Made by a program: the position numbers and the translations under genes
Part shown: positions 39,336 through 48,832 of the stretch, piece after piece
How positions within the stretch are numbered: position 1 is the stretch's first letter
Layout: every line of letters begins with the position of its first letter
Assembly: GCA_934447715.1 (NCBI GenBank)
Contig: CAKSER010000001.1
Coordinates: 62,001 to 126,000 of the forward strand
DNA length: 64,000 bases
Origin: an uncultured Eubacteriales bacterium
GTDB lineage: Bacteria; Bacillota; Clostridia; Oscillospirales; CAG-272
Direction: 5' to 3'
Notes under the pieces: generated by a model
Told to the model about the DNA's origin: nothing
What the model saw: only the letters and a program-made list of their open reading frames with translations
Databases searched by the model: none

Positions 39336-39364
39336 TTGACAAGGTGAATTTTTTTTGTTATACT
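39336..39364 (+). promoter_or_regulatory. Promoter of alaS
   Basis: TTGACA (39336-39341), 17-base spacer, TATACT (39359-39364). The leader is about 50 bases, too short for a T-box. Confidence 0.8.
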
Positions 39365-39420
39365 GAACTGTTAATGTATATCAGCACGCGAAAACAAATC
39401 ACATTGGAGGATATTAATAT

Positions 39421-42066
39421 ATGAAATGGACGGGTCTGAACGACTTGAGAGAGTCATATCTTTCGTTTTTTGAGTCAAAGGGACATCTTCGCCATAAAAG
39501 CTATCCGCTTGTCCCTATCGGAGACAAGTCGATCCTGCTTATCAACGCCGGAATGACGCCGCTGAAAAAATATTTCACAGGCGAGCTTGAGCCGCCGAGA
39601 CACAGAATGACAACCTGCCAGAAATGTATTCGAACACCGGATATCGAGAGAGTCGGTATTACCGCAAGGCACGGCACATTTTTTGAGATGCTCGGAAACT
39701 TCTCCTTCGGTGACTATTTCAAGCACGAGGCGCTTCCCTGGGCATGGGAATATCTTACAAAGGTTCTTGAAATGCCGGGGGACAAGCTCTGGGCTACCAT
39801 TTATGTCGATGACGATGAGGCATACGATATCTGGGTAAACGAAATCGGACTTCCGCCGGAAAGGGTAATCCGTCTCGGAAAAGAGGATAACTTCTGGGAG
39901 CACGGTCAGGGACCCTGCGGACCCTGCTCGGAAATCCACTTCGACCGCGGACCGGAATTCGGATGCGGCAAGCCGGACTGCAAGCCGGGCTGTGACTGCG
40001 ACCGCTATATGGAAATCTGGAACAACGTATTTACGCAGTTCGAAAATGACGGAAACGGCAATTATACAAGGCTCGCAAAGCCGAATATTGATACCGGAAT
40101 GGGTCTTGAGCGCCTTGCATGCGTAATGCAGGGAGTAAACAACCTGTTTGAGGTTGATACCGTCAGAAATATCATGAAGGCGGTAGAGGATGTTTCAGGT
40201 GTCAGATACGGAGACGGAGAAAAGACGGATATTTCCTTACGCGTTATTACCGACCATATCCGCTCCACAACCTTCCTTGTCTGCGACGGTGTTGTTCCGT
40301 CAAACGAGGGAAGAGGTTATGTCCTTCGCAGGCTTCTTAGAAGAGCGGCAAGACACGGCAGACTTCTTGGAATCAACAAGCTGTTCCTTTCGGATATTAT
40401 CGACGTTGTTGCAAGAGAAAACTATTCCGAATATCCCGAGCTTACGGAAAAGCTCGACTATATAAAGAAGGTTGTATCTATCGAGGAGGAGAGATTCGCC
40501 TCGACGATAGACAGCGGACTTTCGATTCTTTCCGGACTTATCGAGGATGCAAAGAAAAACGGATCGAACACCATTTCCGGCGACGATGCGTTCAGACTTA
40601 ACGACACCTTCGGCTTCCCGATCGATATAACAAGAGAGATTTCGCTTGAACAGGGCATTTCGATCGACGAGGACAGATTTGTCGAGCTGATGAAGGAGCA
40701 GAAGGAAAGGGCAAGAGCAGCTCACAGAGCGCTCGGCGATCTCGGCTGGACACAGGACGCAATGGCGTTCGTCGACAAAACTCACAAGACCGAGTTTGTC
40801 GGATACGAGACCACAGAGAGTGAGGCAAAGGTAATTGCCATTGTCGACGGCGGCAGCAAGGAGCCGTGCGGAGAGGCTGTAGAGGGAGAGAGCGTATATG
40901 TCCTTCTTGACCGTACTCCGTTTTATGCGGAAAGCGGCGGACAGGTCGGAGATACCGGATATATCAGAAGTGAAAAGGCAACCGTCCGCGTAAAGGATAC
41001 AAAAAAGCACGACGGAGTATATATTCAGATCTGTGAGGTCGAAGCCGGCAGCATTTCGGTAGGCGACCTCGTTAAGGCAGAGGTCGACAAAAACAGACGT
41101 GATGCCATCAGAAGAAACCATACCGCAGTGCATCTGCTCCATGCTGCGCTCCGCAGAGTGCTCGGAGAGCATGTTGAGCAGGCAGGCTCATATGTTGACG
41201 GGTTCAGAGCAAGATTTGACTTTTCTCACTTTGCTCCGATGACAAAGGATGAAATCGAACATGTAGAGGCCGCCGTAAATGCCGAAATTCTTTCGGGAAC
41301 AGATGTAAAAACCGATGTTATGGATGTCGAGGAAGCAAAAAAGAGCGGCGCTATGGCTCTGTTCGGCGAAAAATACGGCGACAGGGTAAGAGTTGTTTCT
41401 ATCGGAGACTTTTCAAAGGAGCTTTGCGGAGGAACACATATCGACAACACAGCAAAGATCGGGCTTTTCAAGGTCATTTCCGAAAGTTCTGTTGCTGCCG
41501 GCGTCAGAAGAATCGAGGCAGTAACCGGTCTTAATGTCCTTGAACTTCTTTCGGAAAAGGAGGCTCTGATAAACGAAACCGCCGCAGAGCTTAAGGTTCA
41601 GAACCCTGCGGACATTTCAAGAAGAGCTGTTCAGCTCCAGGAGGAGCTCCGCGACGCAAGAAAGCAGGCTGAAACGCTGAATTCGAAACTTGCAGCTGCA
41701 CAGACAAGCCGGATTCTTGATTGTGCAAGACAGGTTGGCGCTGTAAGAGTAGCAACCTACAGTCTTGAAAATGCATCAAGCGAGATGCCGAGAGCAATCT
41801 GCGATGAGCTGAAGGCGTCGAACGACGATGTTGTTGTTGTAATTTCAAATGTTTCTGCAGGAAAACTCACATTTGCCGCAGCATGTGGAAAGAAAGCGGT
41901 TGAGGCAGGTGCGCACGCAGGAAATATCCTGAAGCAGGTAAGCGCCGTTACAGGCGGAAAGGGCGGCGGAAGACCCGACAGCGCAATGTCCGGCGGAAAG
42001 GACATTGACAAGCTCGGCGACGCTCTTGATGCCGTATACGGAATAGTTGAAGGAATGCTGAAATAA
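39421..42066 (+). CDS. alaS: Alanyl-tRNA synthetase
   Basis: Class II synthetase, 881 residues, full length. Catalytic domain begins WTGLNDLRESYLSFFESKGH; editing-domain zinc ligands are HTAVH (about 567-571) and CGGTH (about 669-673). The C-terminal DHHA1/C-Ala part ends GGKGGGRPDSAMSGGKDIDKL. An extra Cys-rich loop GCGKPDCKPGCDCDRYMEIW lies near residue 185, as seen in several Clostridia. Ribosome site TTGGAGGATAT. Monocistronic. Confidence 0.97.
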   Translation: MKWTGLNDLRESYLSFFESKGHLRHKSYPLVPIGDKSILLINAGMTPLKKYFTGELEPPRHRMTTCQKCIRTPDIERVGITARHGTFFEMLGNFSFGDYFKHEALPWAWEYLTKVLEMPGDKLWATIYVDDDEAYDIWVNEIGLPPERVIRLGKEDNFWEHGQGPCGPCSEIHFDRGPEFGCGKPDCKPGCDCDRYMEIWNNVFTQFENDGNGNYTRLAKPNIDTGMGLERLACVMQGVNNLFEVDTVRNIMKAVEDVSGVRYGDGEKTDISLRVITDHIRSTTFLVCDGVVPSNEGRGYVLRRLLRRAARHGRLLGINKLFLSDIIDVVARENYSEYPELTEKLDYIKKVVSIEEERFASTIDSGLSILSGLIEDAKKNGSNTISGDDAFRLNDTFGFPIDITREISLEQGISIDEDRFVELMKEQKERARAAHRALGDLGWTQDAMAFVDKTHKTEFVGYETTESEAKVIAIVDGGSKEPCGEAVEGESVYVLLDRTPFYAESGGQVGDTGYIRSEKATVRVKDTKKHDGVYIQICEVEAGSISVGDLVKAEVDKNRRDAIRRNHTAVHLLHAALRRVLGEHVEQAGSYVDGFRARFDFSHFAPMTKDEIEHVEAAVNAEILSGTDVKTDVMDVEEAKKSGAMALFGEKYGDRVRVVSIGDFSKELCGGTHIDNTAKIGLFKVISESSVAAGVRRIEAVTGLNVLELLSEKEALINETAAELKVQNPADISRRAVQLQEELRDARKQAETLNSKLAAAQTSRILDCARQVGAVRVATYSLENASSEMPRAICDELKASNDDVVVVISNVSAGKLTFAAACGKKAVEAGAHAGNILKQVSAVTGGKGGGRPDSAMSGGKDIDKLGDALDAVYGIVEGMLK

Positions 42067-42132
42067 AGCGGCATTCAAAGCCAAAGCAGCAGGAAAACGG
42101 CGATAAGACAAAATAATAGGTTATATAAAAGG

Positions 42133-42160
42133 CAGAGCCCGGATTTTCCGGGCTCTGTTT
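42133..42160 (+). terminator. Terminator of alaS
   Basis: Perfect 10-bp stem CAGAGCCCGG / CCGGGCTCTG, 5-base loop, then TTTTG. Confidence 0.9.
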
Positions 42161-42182
42161 TGTAATATAAACATTGTTATTA

Positions 42183-42238
42183 TAGCACAAAAGCGGCTTT
42201 TTTGCTGTTTCTGGCGTTTTCACGCCGCTTTTGTGCTA
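42183..42238. repeat. 15-bp inverted repeat between alaS and cotJC
   Basis: TAGCACAAAAGCGGC (42183-42197) and GCCGCTTTTGTGCTA (42224-42238) are perfect reverse complements around a 26-base centre that contains GGCGT-TTTC-ACGCC, which overlaps the right arm. It may end the cotJ transcripts, but a T-run is weak on both sides. From here to 42367 nothing else is recognised. Confidence 0.6.
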
Positions 42239-42367
42239 AAATGTCAGCATGCAGTTAATACGAGCCTCAGCCTAGGCGCAATCTTATTGACCACCCGATT
42301 TTTTGAGATAACAGCTCGGATTTCGGGCGGATATTTTCGCTCGGTTGCAAAATGGCTTTTCGGGCAA

Positions 42368-43006
42368 TTATTTTTTGCAGTAACAGGATTGAGCGCGTTT
42401 GGTGCATCCCATACCGTCAAAGCTCGGGTTGCAGGCATAGAGATTGTTTGAGCCTAAGGAGTCCTTAAGCCGCTCGAGAGCTTCACCGAAGCGCTGATAG
42501 TGGACAATTTCCCTTTCGCGTAAGAACTTGATTACATCCGCAACATCGGGATTGTCAACAAGCCGCAGGATATTGTCATAGGTGACTCGCGCCTTTTGCT
42601 CTGCTGCAAGGTCCTCGTTTAAATCCGCGATCGGGTCGCCCTTTACCGAAAAGCAGAGGGCGTTGAACGGTACGCCTCCTGCGGACTGGGGCCAGACCCC
42701 GGCGGTATGGTCTACAAAATACGAATCAAATCCCTGTGCCTTCAGTTCCTTTGCCGACAGCCCCTTTGTGAGCTGATATACAAGCGTGCCGACAATTTCA
42801 AGATGTGCAAGCTCCTCTGTTCCGATATCGTTAAGAATGCCTTTTGTAATGTTGTCCGGCATTGTGTATCTCTGGGACAGGTATCTCATGCTTGCCCCGA
42901 GCTCGCCGTCCGGGCCTCCATACTGCGAAATGATTATTTTTGCCGATCTTGCGTCCGGGCATTTTATGTTTACCGGATATTGCAGTCTCTTTTCATATTC
43001 CCACAT
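42368..43006 (-). CDS. cotJC: Spore coat protein CotJC (manganese catalase family)
   Basis: A 212-residue di-manganese catalase-like coat protein. Ferritin-like helices carry the expected Glu/His pairs (GTEELAHLEIVGTLVYQL and REREIVHYQRFGEALERL). The start MWEYEKRLQYPVNIKCPD is typical. The C terminus is Cys-rich and Lys-terminated (GCTKRAQSCYCKK). It follows cotJB with a 3-base gap. Presence indicates a sporulating lineage; the Mn catalase activity is family inference. Confidence 0.95.
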   Translation of the reverse strand: MWEYEKRLQYPVNIKCPDARSAKIIISQYGGPDGELGASMRYLSQRYTMPDNITKGILNDIGTEELAHLEIVGTLVYQLTKGLSAKELKAQGFDSYFVDHTAGVWPQSAGGVPFNALCFSVKGDPIADLNEDLAAEQKARVTYDNILRLVDNPDVADVIKFLREREIVHYQRFGEALERLKDSLGSNNLYACNPSFDGMGCTKRAQSCYCKK

Positions 43007-43009
43007 AAT

Positions 43010-43264
43010 TCAGCATACCTCCCACGGCCACGGCGAACTGATCCAATTCCAATCGCAGGCGGAGCTTGCCGCATAGCCCTCCATCTGCGCGATCTGCGAA
43101 TACTTGGACAATATATTTTCGCGCTTTTCGCTTAAGCTTTTAAAGTAATCGAGTGCTTCCCTGCACTCGGGATGTGTGTCAAGAAAGAGTCTCAGCTCAT
43201 CCATCGAAAAGCTGACAGTGTCAAGATCTCTTTGAAGCTGTTTTATTATTGCTCTTTTATCCAT
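43010..43264 (-). CDS. cotJB: Spore coat protein CotJB
   Basis: An 84-residue coat component. The family ending CDWNWISSPWPWEVC is unmistakable, and LSFSMDELRLFLDTHPECREALDYF-like helices precede it. The frame extends to 43306, but GGAGG before the ATG at 43264 and overlap with cotJA favour the shorter form. Its start overlaps the cotJA 3' end by 8 bases, indicating coupling. Confidence 0.93.
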   Translation of the reverse strand: MDKRAIIKQLQRDLDTVSFSMDELRLFLDTHPECREALDYFKSLSEKRENILSKYSQIAQMEGYAASSACDWNWISSPWPWEVC

Positions 43265-43403
43265 TACACTTGCCTCCCTGATACGGTGCAAGGAACGGCA
43301 GGTCAAGATCCGCGAATATGGTTCCTCGCTTCAGGCCCTTACACGGATCGTATATATTACAAAAATCCTGTATGACGATTGATACAATTGCAAGCTTTTG
43401 CAT
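43257..43403 (-). CDS. cotJA: Spore coat associated protein CotJA
   Basis: A 48-residue protein starting MQKLAIVSIVIQDFCNIYDP. The conserved CotJA segment YDPCKGLKRGTIFADLDLPF is clear; the end PYQGGKCNG overlaps the cotJB start. AAAGGA lies about 12 bases before the ATG. It completes the usual cotJABC order. Shorter than many CotJA proteins because the N-terminal Pro-rich part is absent. Confidence 0.85.
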   Translation of the reverse strand: MQKLAIVSIVIQDFCNIYDPCKGLKRGTIFADLDLPFLAPYQGGKCNG

Positions 43404-43479
43404 TTTATTATTCGTTCCTTTCTTGTCATGAGCGGAAAGCCGCTCTGTTTTTATTTTATGCGCTGTGCTTTTTAAGGTG

Positions 43480-44370
43480 CTAAAAAAGCAGCCCCTGTGC
43501 CTTCATTGCGGCGATGAGTCTGTCTTTATTCTGCTCCTCCATTTTACAAAGCGGAAGCCGGAATTCTTCGGTGCAAAGTCCGATAAGAGAAAGAGCTGTC
43601 TTTATCGGTATGGGATTTACCTCGCAGAACAGAGCTTCGATTAAATCGAGCATTTCGAGCTGGAGCTCAAGGGCATCGGCATGCCTGCCGTCAAACCATC
43701 TTTCGCAGATAAGATGAGTTTTTTCGGGGAGAATGTTCGATACAACCGAAATTACGCCAAGGGCGCCGACCGACAGCATCGGCACAATCATGTCATCGTT
43801 TCCGCTGTAGATATCAAGCCTTCCTTTGAGCTCATGAGCAAGCTCGGTTGCCTTTGCAATGCTTCCGGACGCTTCCTTGACGGCTGTAATACAGTCGATA
43901 TCGCAAAGCTCGGTATATGTTTTTATGTCAATATCGATTCCGGTTCTTGACGGAACATTATAAACAATTATCGGAAGATCCGAGGCGCTCGCCGCTGCCT
44001 GATAGTGCTTTATAAGCCCCTTGTGGCTTGCCTTGTTGTAATACGGGGTGACGATTAAAAGCGCATCGGCACCTGCCAAAGCAGCCGCCTTTGATCTTGA
44101 AACCGCCTTCTCTGTTTCATTGCATCCTGTCCCGGCAATTACCGGTATTCTTTTGCCTACCGTCTTTACCGCAGCCTCGATGACCGATTTCCGCTCGTCC
44201 TCGCTCAGCGTTGCGGCTTCTCCTGTCGTTCCGCAGACGATCAGCGCATCGGTCTTTTCTTTGATCTGCATTTCGATCAGTCTTTCAAGCAAGTAAAAAT
44301 CGATTTTTCCGTCCCGGAACGGCGTAATTATCGCTGTCCCGGAGCCTGAAAATATGTGAGTATGTTTCAT
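43480..44370 (-). CDS. dapA: 4-hydroxy-tetrahydrodipicolinate synthase
   Basis: Condenses pyruvate with aspartate semialdehyde, the entry to lysine, diaminopimelate and, in spore formers, dipicolinate; 296 residues, TIM barrel. The Thr pair in CGTTGEAATL, the Tyr in IVYNVPSRTGID and the Schiff-base Lys in AVKEASGS (about 162) are present. AAAGGAAGG lies about 25 bases before the ATG, with a GGCTT/AAGCC hairpin between that could shorten the distance. It is 76 bases upstream of cotJA on the same strand and may be co-transcribed with it. Confidence 0.95.
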   Translation of the reverse strand: MKHTHIFSGSGTAIITPFRDGKIDFYLLERLIEMQIKEKTDALIVCGTTGEAATLSEDERKSVIEAAVKTVGKRIPVIAGTGCNETEKAVSRSKAAALAGADALLIVTPYYNKASHKGLIKHYQAAASASDLPIIVYNVPSRTGIDIDIKTYTELCDIDCITAVKEASGSIAKATELAHELKGRLDIYSGNDDMIVPMLSVGALGVISVVSNILPEKTHLICERWFDGRHADALELQLEMLDLIEALFCEVNPIPIKTALSLIGLCTEEFRLPLCKMEEQNKDRLIAAMKAQGLLF

Positions 44371-44472
44371 TTTATAGCATCGGCTTTTTTATAAGCCTTC
44401 CTTTCAAAGATTTTGAGTCAAAGATTTTTAATATAATTCGGCAGCCATATTTTATTTTTTTGTTCAAAGCTG

Positions 44473-44501
44473 TTGAAAAAAGCAGGTAAATAATATATAC
44501 T
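44473..44501 (+). promoter_or_regulatory. Promoter of queA
   Basis: TTGAAA (44473-44478), 17-base spacer, TATACT (44496-44501). The expected start of transcription (about 44508) rules out the ATG at 44507 as a queA start. Confidence 0.75.
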
Positions 44502-44539
44502 GTAAGATGATAAATTGTGTTTACGGAGCAATCAAACGG

Positions 44540-45589
44540 ATGATTAACAATAAAAGAATAGATACAAACCTGACAACAAAGGATTTTTTCTACGACCTTC
44601 CGCAGGACAGGATCGCACAGACGCCTGCTGAGCCGAGAGACTCATCAAGGCTTATGGTTGTCGACAGAAAGACCGGCAGCCTTGAGCACAGGATATTCAG
44701 GGATATAATCGATTATCTTGACGAGGGCGATGTCCTTGTTGTAAACGATTCAAAGGTGATTCCGGCGCGGCTTTACGGAATCAAGGAGTCATCCGGAATT
44801 ACAATCGAGGTTGTTCTGCTCAGATCGAGGAAAATCGACACCTGGGAGGTCATGACCCGTCCGGGCAGAAGAGCGATTCCCGGTACTACCATAGTATTCG
44901 GAGACGGACTGCTTCGTGCCGAGGTGCTTGAGACGGTTGAGGGCGGAAACAGACTTGTTAAATTTTCATATGAGGGAGACAACTTTTTCTCTATACTTGA
45001 CCAGATTGGTCATATGCCGCTTCCGCCGTATATTACCGAAAAGCTGAAGGAGAAATCGAGATATAATACGGTATATGCAAGGGAGGAGGGCTCTGCCGCA
45101 GCGCCGACCGCAGGACTGCATTTTACAAAGGAGCTTCTTGAAAAAATCAAGGCAAAGGGTGTAAAGATCGCACCGGTAATGCTTCATGTCGGGCTCGGCA
45201 CCTTCCGTCCGGTCAAGGTTGACAATGTAAGCGAGCATGTAATGCATTCGGAATATTTTTCGGTGTCAAAGGAAAGCGCAGATATAATCAACAACCGCAA
45301 GGGAAGGGTAATTGCGGTCGGAACGACCTCGTGCAGGGTTCTCGAATCGGCATCCGACGAGAACGGAATTATTCACCCGATGTCCGACGATACGCAGATT
45401 TTCATCTATCCGGGGTACAAGTTCAAGATGATTGACGGCCTGATTACAAATTTTCATCTTCCGGAGAGCACGCTTCTTATGCTTGTTTCTGCTTTTTCGT
45501 CAAAAGAAATTATGATGAACGCCTACAAGGAAGCGATCGAGAAGGAGTATCGGTTTTTCTCGTTCGGCGATGCGATGTTCATCCGATAA
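44540..45589 (+). CDS. queA: S-adenosylmethionine:tRNA ribosyltransferase-isomerase
   Basis: QueA, 349 residues, adds the epoxycyclopentanediol of queuosine to tRNA position 34. Signature stretches FFYDLPQDRIAQTPAEPRDSSR, the HVGLGTFRPVKVDN motif and TNFHLPESTLLMLVSAFS are intact. The ATG at 44540 has GGAG 11 bases upstream and lies inside the transcript, unlike the ATG at 44507. The next gene, miaA, also modifies tRNA; 160 bases separate them with no terminator seen. Confidence 0.96.
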   Translation: MINNKRIDTNLTTKDFFYDLPQDRIAQTPAEPRDSSRLMVVDRKTGSLEHRIFRDIIDYLDEGDVLVVNDSKVIPARLYGIKESSGITIEVVLLRSRKIDTWEVMTRPGRRAIPGTTIVFGDGLLRAEVLETVEGGNRLVKFSYEGDNFFSILDQIGHMPLPPYITEKLKEKSRYNTVYAREEGSAAAPTAGLHFTKELLEKIKAKGVKIAPVMLHVGLGTFRPVKVDNVSEHVMHSEYFSVSKESADIINNRKGRVIAVGTTSCRVLESASDENGIIHPMSDDTQIFIYPGYKFKMIDGLITNFHLPESTLLMLVSAFSSKEIMMNAYKEAIEKEYRFFSFGDAMFIR

Positions 45590-45751
45590 GCTGCGCAATA
45601 CTGCGTTGCTCCTTGCCTTATCCCCTCAGCGTATGGAACTATACCGTCGACTGTGGAAGCGGCTGTTGTGCCGGTACAGACAGGTATTGTTTCCCGGCTT
45701 TAAAAACGCAATTTCGGTGATTTGCAATTCGTAAAAGGAAAAAACAGAAGA

Positions 45752-46726
45752 ATGAATAAAAAAACAGTTGCCATAGTCGGTCCGACGGCGTCCGGGAAAA
45801 CCGAGACTGCGGTTATGCTTGCCGAAAGGCTCGGCGGAGAGGTGATCTCCTGCGACTCGATGCAGCTTTACAAAAAAATGAATATCGGAACTGCGAAGCC
45901 TACAAAAGAAGAGATGCGGAATATTCCGCACCACATGATTGATATTGTGGACCCCGAAATCGACTATTCCTGTGCGGATTACGCAGCCGAGGCAAGAAAA
46001 GCAATTATTGAAATTCAAAAAAAAGGCAGGCTGCCGATTTTTTGCGGAGGAACCGGGCTGTATCTTGATTCCGCACTCGGAAAAAACGCCTTTTCTCCTG
46101 ATATTCCGCCTCAAATTCGAAAAGAGCTTGAGGGATATTCAAAAGATGAGCTTTTTAAAAGGCTTAAGGAGGTTGACCCACAGTCGGCAGATGAAATTCA
46201 TCCGAACAATGTAAAAAGGGTGATGCGTGCGCTTGAGGTGTTTTTGGGAACCGGAATTCCGAAAAGCGAATGGGACAGGCGGTCAAAGGAAGCAGAGCCG
46301 GAATTTTCTGCGGTTTTTGTCGGAATTTCGTACGAGAACAGGGAAATTCTGTATGACAGAATCAATCTTAGGGTTGAAAATATGTTAAAGCTCGGTCTTA
46401 TCGATGAGGTAAGGGAGCTTGATCTTGACAGAAGCAGCAACGCGGCTCAGGCAATCGGATACAAGGAGATATACAGCTATCTTGACGGGAAGATTTCCTA
46501 TGACGAGGCTGTCGAGCTTCTCAAGAAAAACACCAGAAACTATGCAAAGCGGCAGCTGACCTGGTTTAAAAGAGAGCCGGGCATTAAATGGTTTTATAGG
46601 GACACCGACGAAAATTATCTTGAAAATATTCTAAAGTACCTTGAAGAAAGTCTGAAAAATGAAGAATCATGTCAAGATGAACCAAAAAAGGACGACAAAC
46701 AGAGAATCAACCGAGAATTTACTTAA
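45752..46726 (+). CDS. miaA: tRNA dimethylallyltransferase
   Basis: MiaA, 324 residues, prenylates A37 of tRNAs that read UNN codons. P-loop GPTASGKT at residues 10-17, SCDSMQLYKKMNIGTAKPT and the GGTGLYLDS motif are present. A longer TTG-initiated reading from 45722 adds ten residues and was rejected. The ribosome site is AAAAGGA about 15 bases upstream. The C-terminal 25 residues are charged and variable. Confidence 0.96.
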   Translation: MNKKTVAIVGPTASGKTETAVMLAERLGGEVISCDSMQLYKKMNIGTAKPTKEEMRNIPHHMIDIVDPEIDYSCADYAAEARKAIIEIQKKGRLPIFCGGTGLYLDSALGKNAFSPDIPPQIRKELEGYSKDELFKRLKEVDPQSADEIHPNNVKRVMRALEVFLGTGIPKSEWDRRSKEAEPEFSAVFVGISYENREILYDRINLRVENMLKLGLIDEVRELDLDRSSNAAQAIGYKEIYSYLDGKISYDEAVELLKKNTRNYAKRQLTWFKREPGIKWFYRDTDENYLENILKYLEESLKNEESCQDEPKKDDKQRINREFT

Positions 46727-46738
46727 CGGAAGTGTAAA

Positions 46739-48001
46739 ATGAACGTAACGATAAAAAATGTGGCAAAATACATACTGACTGCTGTTATTTCGCTGCTCGT
46801 CATTGCCTATCTTGTTTATCACCTTATCGGCGGCTTTGATGTAAAGCTTGAAACGCTTGCGGTCGAGGAGGCTACTCAGCAGGATACGCTTGCGCTCGAT
46901 GTGTACATCATGAGAAACGAAAAGATACTGTATGCATCGACAAAGGGAGATGTAAACTATCTTTATAACGACGGAGAAAAGGTGGCAAAGAACACTGCTG
47001 TGGCGGATATCTATGCCGAAAACACTTCGTCCTCGATAAGATCGAGAATTATCGAAATCGACAGGAAGATAAATCTTTTAAAGAACAGCAATATCAGCCC
47101 CAATTCGTTAAGCTCGGACACATCTGCAATAGACAAGAAGATCTGGCAGATGTTCTATACGGTTACGGGAAAAATCGAGGAGGGCGATCTTTCGTATGCC
47201 TCACTTAAATATGATGATTTTCTTGTAATGCTCAATCAGAGAAGAATTATTGTAAGAACGGTAAAGGACTACAACAGCCAGATAACCAAGCTTCAGGGCG
47301 AAAGAGATGCTCTTATGGCACAGCTGAACGATGTAATCGATACTGTATATACCGACGAATCGGGATATGTATACTCTGCTCTTGACGGATATGAGGAGAT
47401 ATTCGACGGCTCAAAGGCATCCGGACTTACAATTTCCGGCTTTCACGAAATGATAAGCTCGGAGCCGGAAACCGGAACGGTTACACCGGGCAAATATGAA
47501 ATCGGTAAACTCGTCACGAACTATGTCTGGTATATTGCATGCGAGATTAATATCGACCTGCTTCATTATTTTGAAACCGGGGCATCCTATCCTGTCATCT
47601 TCCCGTACAACTCGGACACAACAATCAACATGGAGCTTGACAGAATAGTTACAAGCAACGAAAGCGACACGATAGTCCTGATTTTCAAGACCGGAACGAT
47701 TCCGGACAACTTCAACTATCTGCGCCTTCAGACTGTCAATCTTGTTCTGACATCCCATACCGGATTTAAGGTTCCGACATCCTCTGTCAGGATTGTGGAC
47801 GGAAAGCAGGGTGTGTATGTTTTAAGCGGCAACATGGTCAAATTCAAGCTTATTGACCCCCTGTTTGAATCGAACGGATATTTTATAGTCGCGGAGGACG
47901 GCAGCGAGTTTATCGAAAATTCCGATTACGGCTATATTTCGGCAAACGACCTATTGATTATAAAAGGAAAGAATCTATATGACGGAAAGATTATCGAATG
48001 A
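46739..48001 (+). CDS. Membrane-anchored HlyD-like protein of the division cluster
   Basis: A 420-residue protein with one N-terminal membrane anchor (YILTAVISLLVIAYLVYHLI, residues 11-30) and an extracellular part. It has a biotinyl-lipoyl-like half (VNYLYNDGEKVAKNTAVADIY), a coiled coil (about 95-195) and a matching second half with GFKVPTSSVRIVDGKQGVYV, as in HlyD-type adaptors. No exporter gene adjoins. The same type of gene commonly precedes ylmE-sepF in Clostridia, so a role in envelope assembly or division is inferred from position. Overlaps the next gene by 23 bases. Confidence 0.8.
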   Translation: MNVTIKNVAKYILTAVISLLVIAYLVYHLIGGFDVKLETLAVEEATQQDTLALDVYIMRNEKILYASTKGDVNYLYNDGEKVAKNTAVADIYAENTSSSIRSRIIEIDRKINLLKNSNISPNSLSSDTSAIDKKIWQMFYTVTGKIEEGDLSYASLKYDDFLVMLNQRRIIVRTVKDYNSQITKLQGERDALMAQLNDVIDTVYTDESGYVYSALDGYEEIFDGSKASGLTISGFHEMISSEPETGTVTPGKYEIGKLVTNYVWYIACEINIDLLHYFETGASYPVIFPYNSDTTINMELDRIVTSNESDTIVLIFKTGTIPDNFNYLRLQTVNLVLTSHTGFKVPTSSVRIVDGKQGVYVLSGNMVKFKLIDPLFESNGYFIVAEDGSEFIENSDYGYISANDLLIIKGKNLYDGKIIE

Positions 48002-48746
48002 GTATGAAAGCCCGGCTTTGACCGAGGAGGACAAAAAGAGGATATCGGACAGCCTTAAAAGCATCCGTGAAACGGTAAAGGAATGCTGCGAAAAAGCAGG
48101 AAGAAAGAACGATGTTACGCTCATGGCGGCGACAAAGACCGTTTCTGTTGAAAAAATCAACTATGCGATAAGCGAGTGCGGTCTTACCGACATCGGCGAA
48201 AATCGGGTCCAGGAGCTGCTTGAAAAATATGACATGCTTAAAAAGGATGGAGTAAGAATCCACTTTATCGGAACGCTGCAGCCGAACAAGGTAAAGTATA
48301 TAATCGATAAGGTTTGCCTCATTCATTCGCTTGACAGCATGTCTCTTGCGCGCGAAATTGACAAAAGAGCATCCGCAAAGGGGATAAGGATGGATGTTTT
48401 AATCGAGGTCAATATCGGGTCGGAGGAAAACAAGGGCGGAGTTGCAAAAGACGAAGTGATTCCTTTTGCCAACGAACTGCGCAGCTTTGGCGGAATCCGT
48501 CTTGTGGGACTTATGACAATGGCGCCGAAATGCGAAGACAAAGAGGATTACAGGGGATATTTTTCCAGTGTAAGGGCTCTGTTTGACAAAATGGCAAAGG
48601 AGGGCTGTTTTGATGCCGAAAGCCCGATTTTGTCGATGGGAATGTCGCAAAGCTATGATATCGCGGTCGAATGCGGATCGACCCTTATAAGACCCGGAAG
48701 CGCGGTTTTCGGCAATCGTATTTATAAAAACAGCGACCTGAAGTGA
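47979..48746 (+). CDS. yggS: PLP homeostasis protein YggS/YlmE
   Basis: A 255-residue fold-type III PLP-binding protein that controls free pyridoxal phosphate and amino-acid balance. The PLP lysine is in MAATKTV (about K53); IGENRVQEL, HFIGTLQPNK and GMSQSYDIAVECGSTLIRPGSAVFG are diagnostic. An N-terminal extension of about 12 residues is unusual. It starts inside the 3' end of the HlyD-like gene. The sepF gene downstream has its own promoter. Confidence 0.95.
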   Translation: MTERLSNEYESPALTEEDKKRISDSLKSIRETVKECCEKAGRKNDVTLMAATKTVSVEKINYAISECGLTDIGENRVQELLEKYDMLKKDGVRIHFIGTLQPNKVKYIIDKVCLIHSLDSMSLAREIDKRASAKGIRMDVLIEVNIGSEENKGGVAKDEVIPFANELRSFGGIRLVGLMTMAPKCEDKEDYRGYFSSVRALFDKMAKEGCFDAESPILSMGMSQSYDIAVECGSTLIRPGSAVFGNRIYKNSDLK

Positions 48747-48792
48747 TTTTTTTATCGAAAAAATATTATTTTTTTTAATTTTCAAAAAAAAC

Positions 48793-48821
48793 TTGCGTTT
48801 GCGAAAATAATATGCTATAAT
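48793..48821 (+). promoter_or_regulatory. Promoter of sepF
   Basis: TTGCGT (48793-48798), 17-base spacer, TATAAT (48816-48821). Confidence 0.7.
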
Positions 48822-48832
48822 GCAAAAAGAGT

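Noticed and set aside
44507..44539. Longer queA start at 44507
   Set aside because: The ATG coincides with the predicted transcription start just after TATACT, so it would lack a ribosome site.
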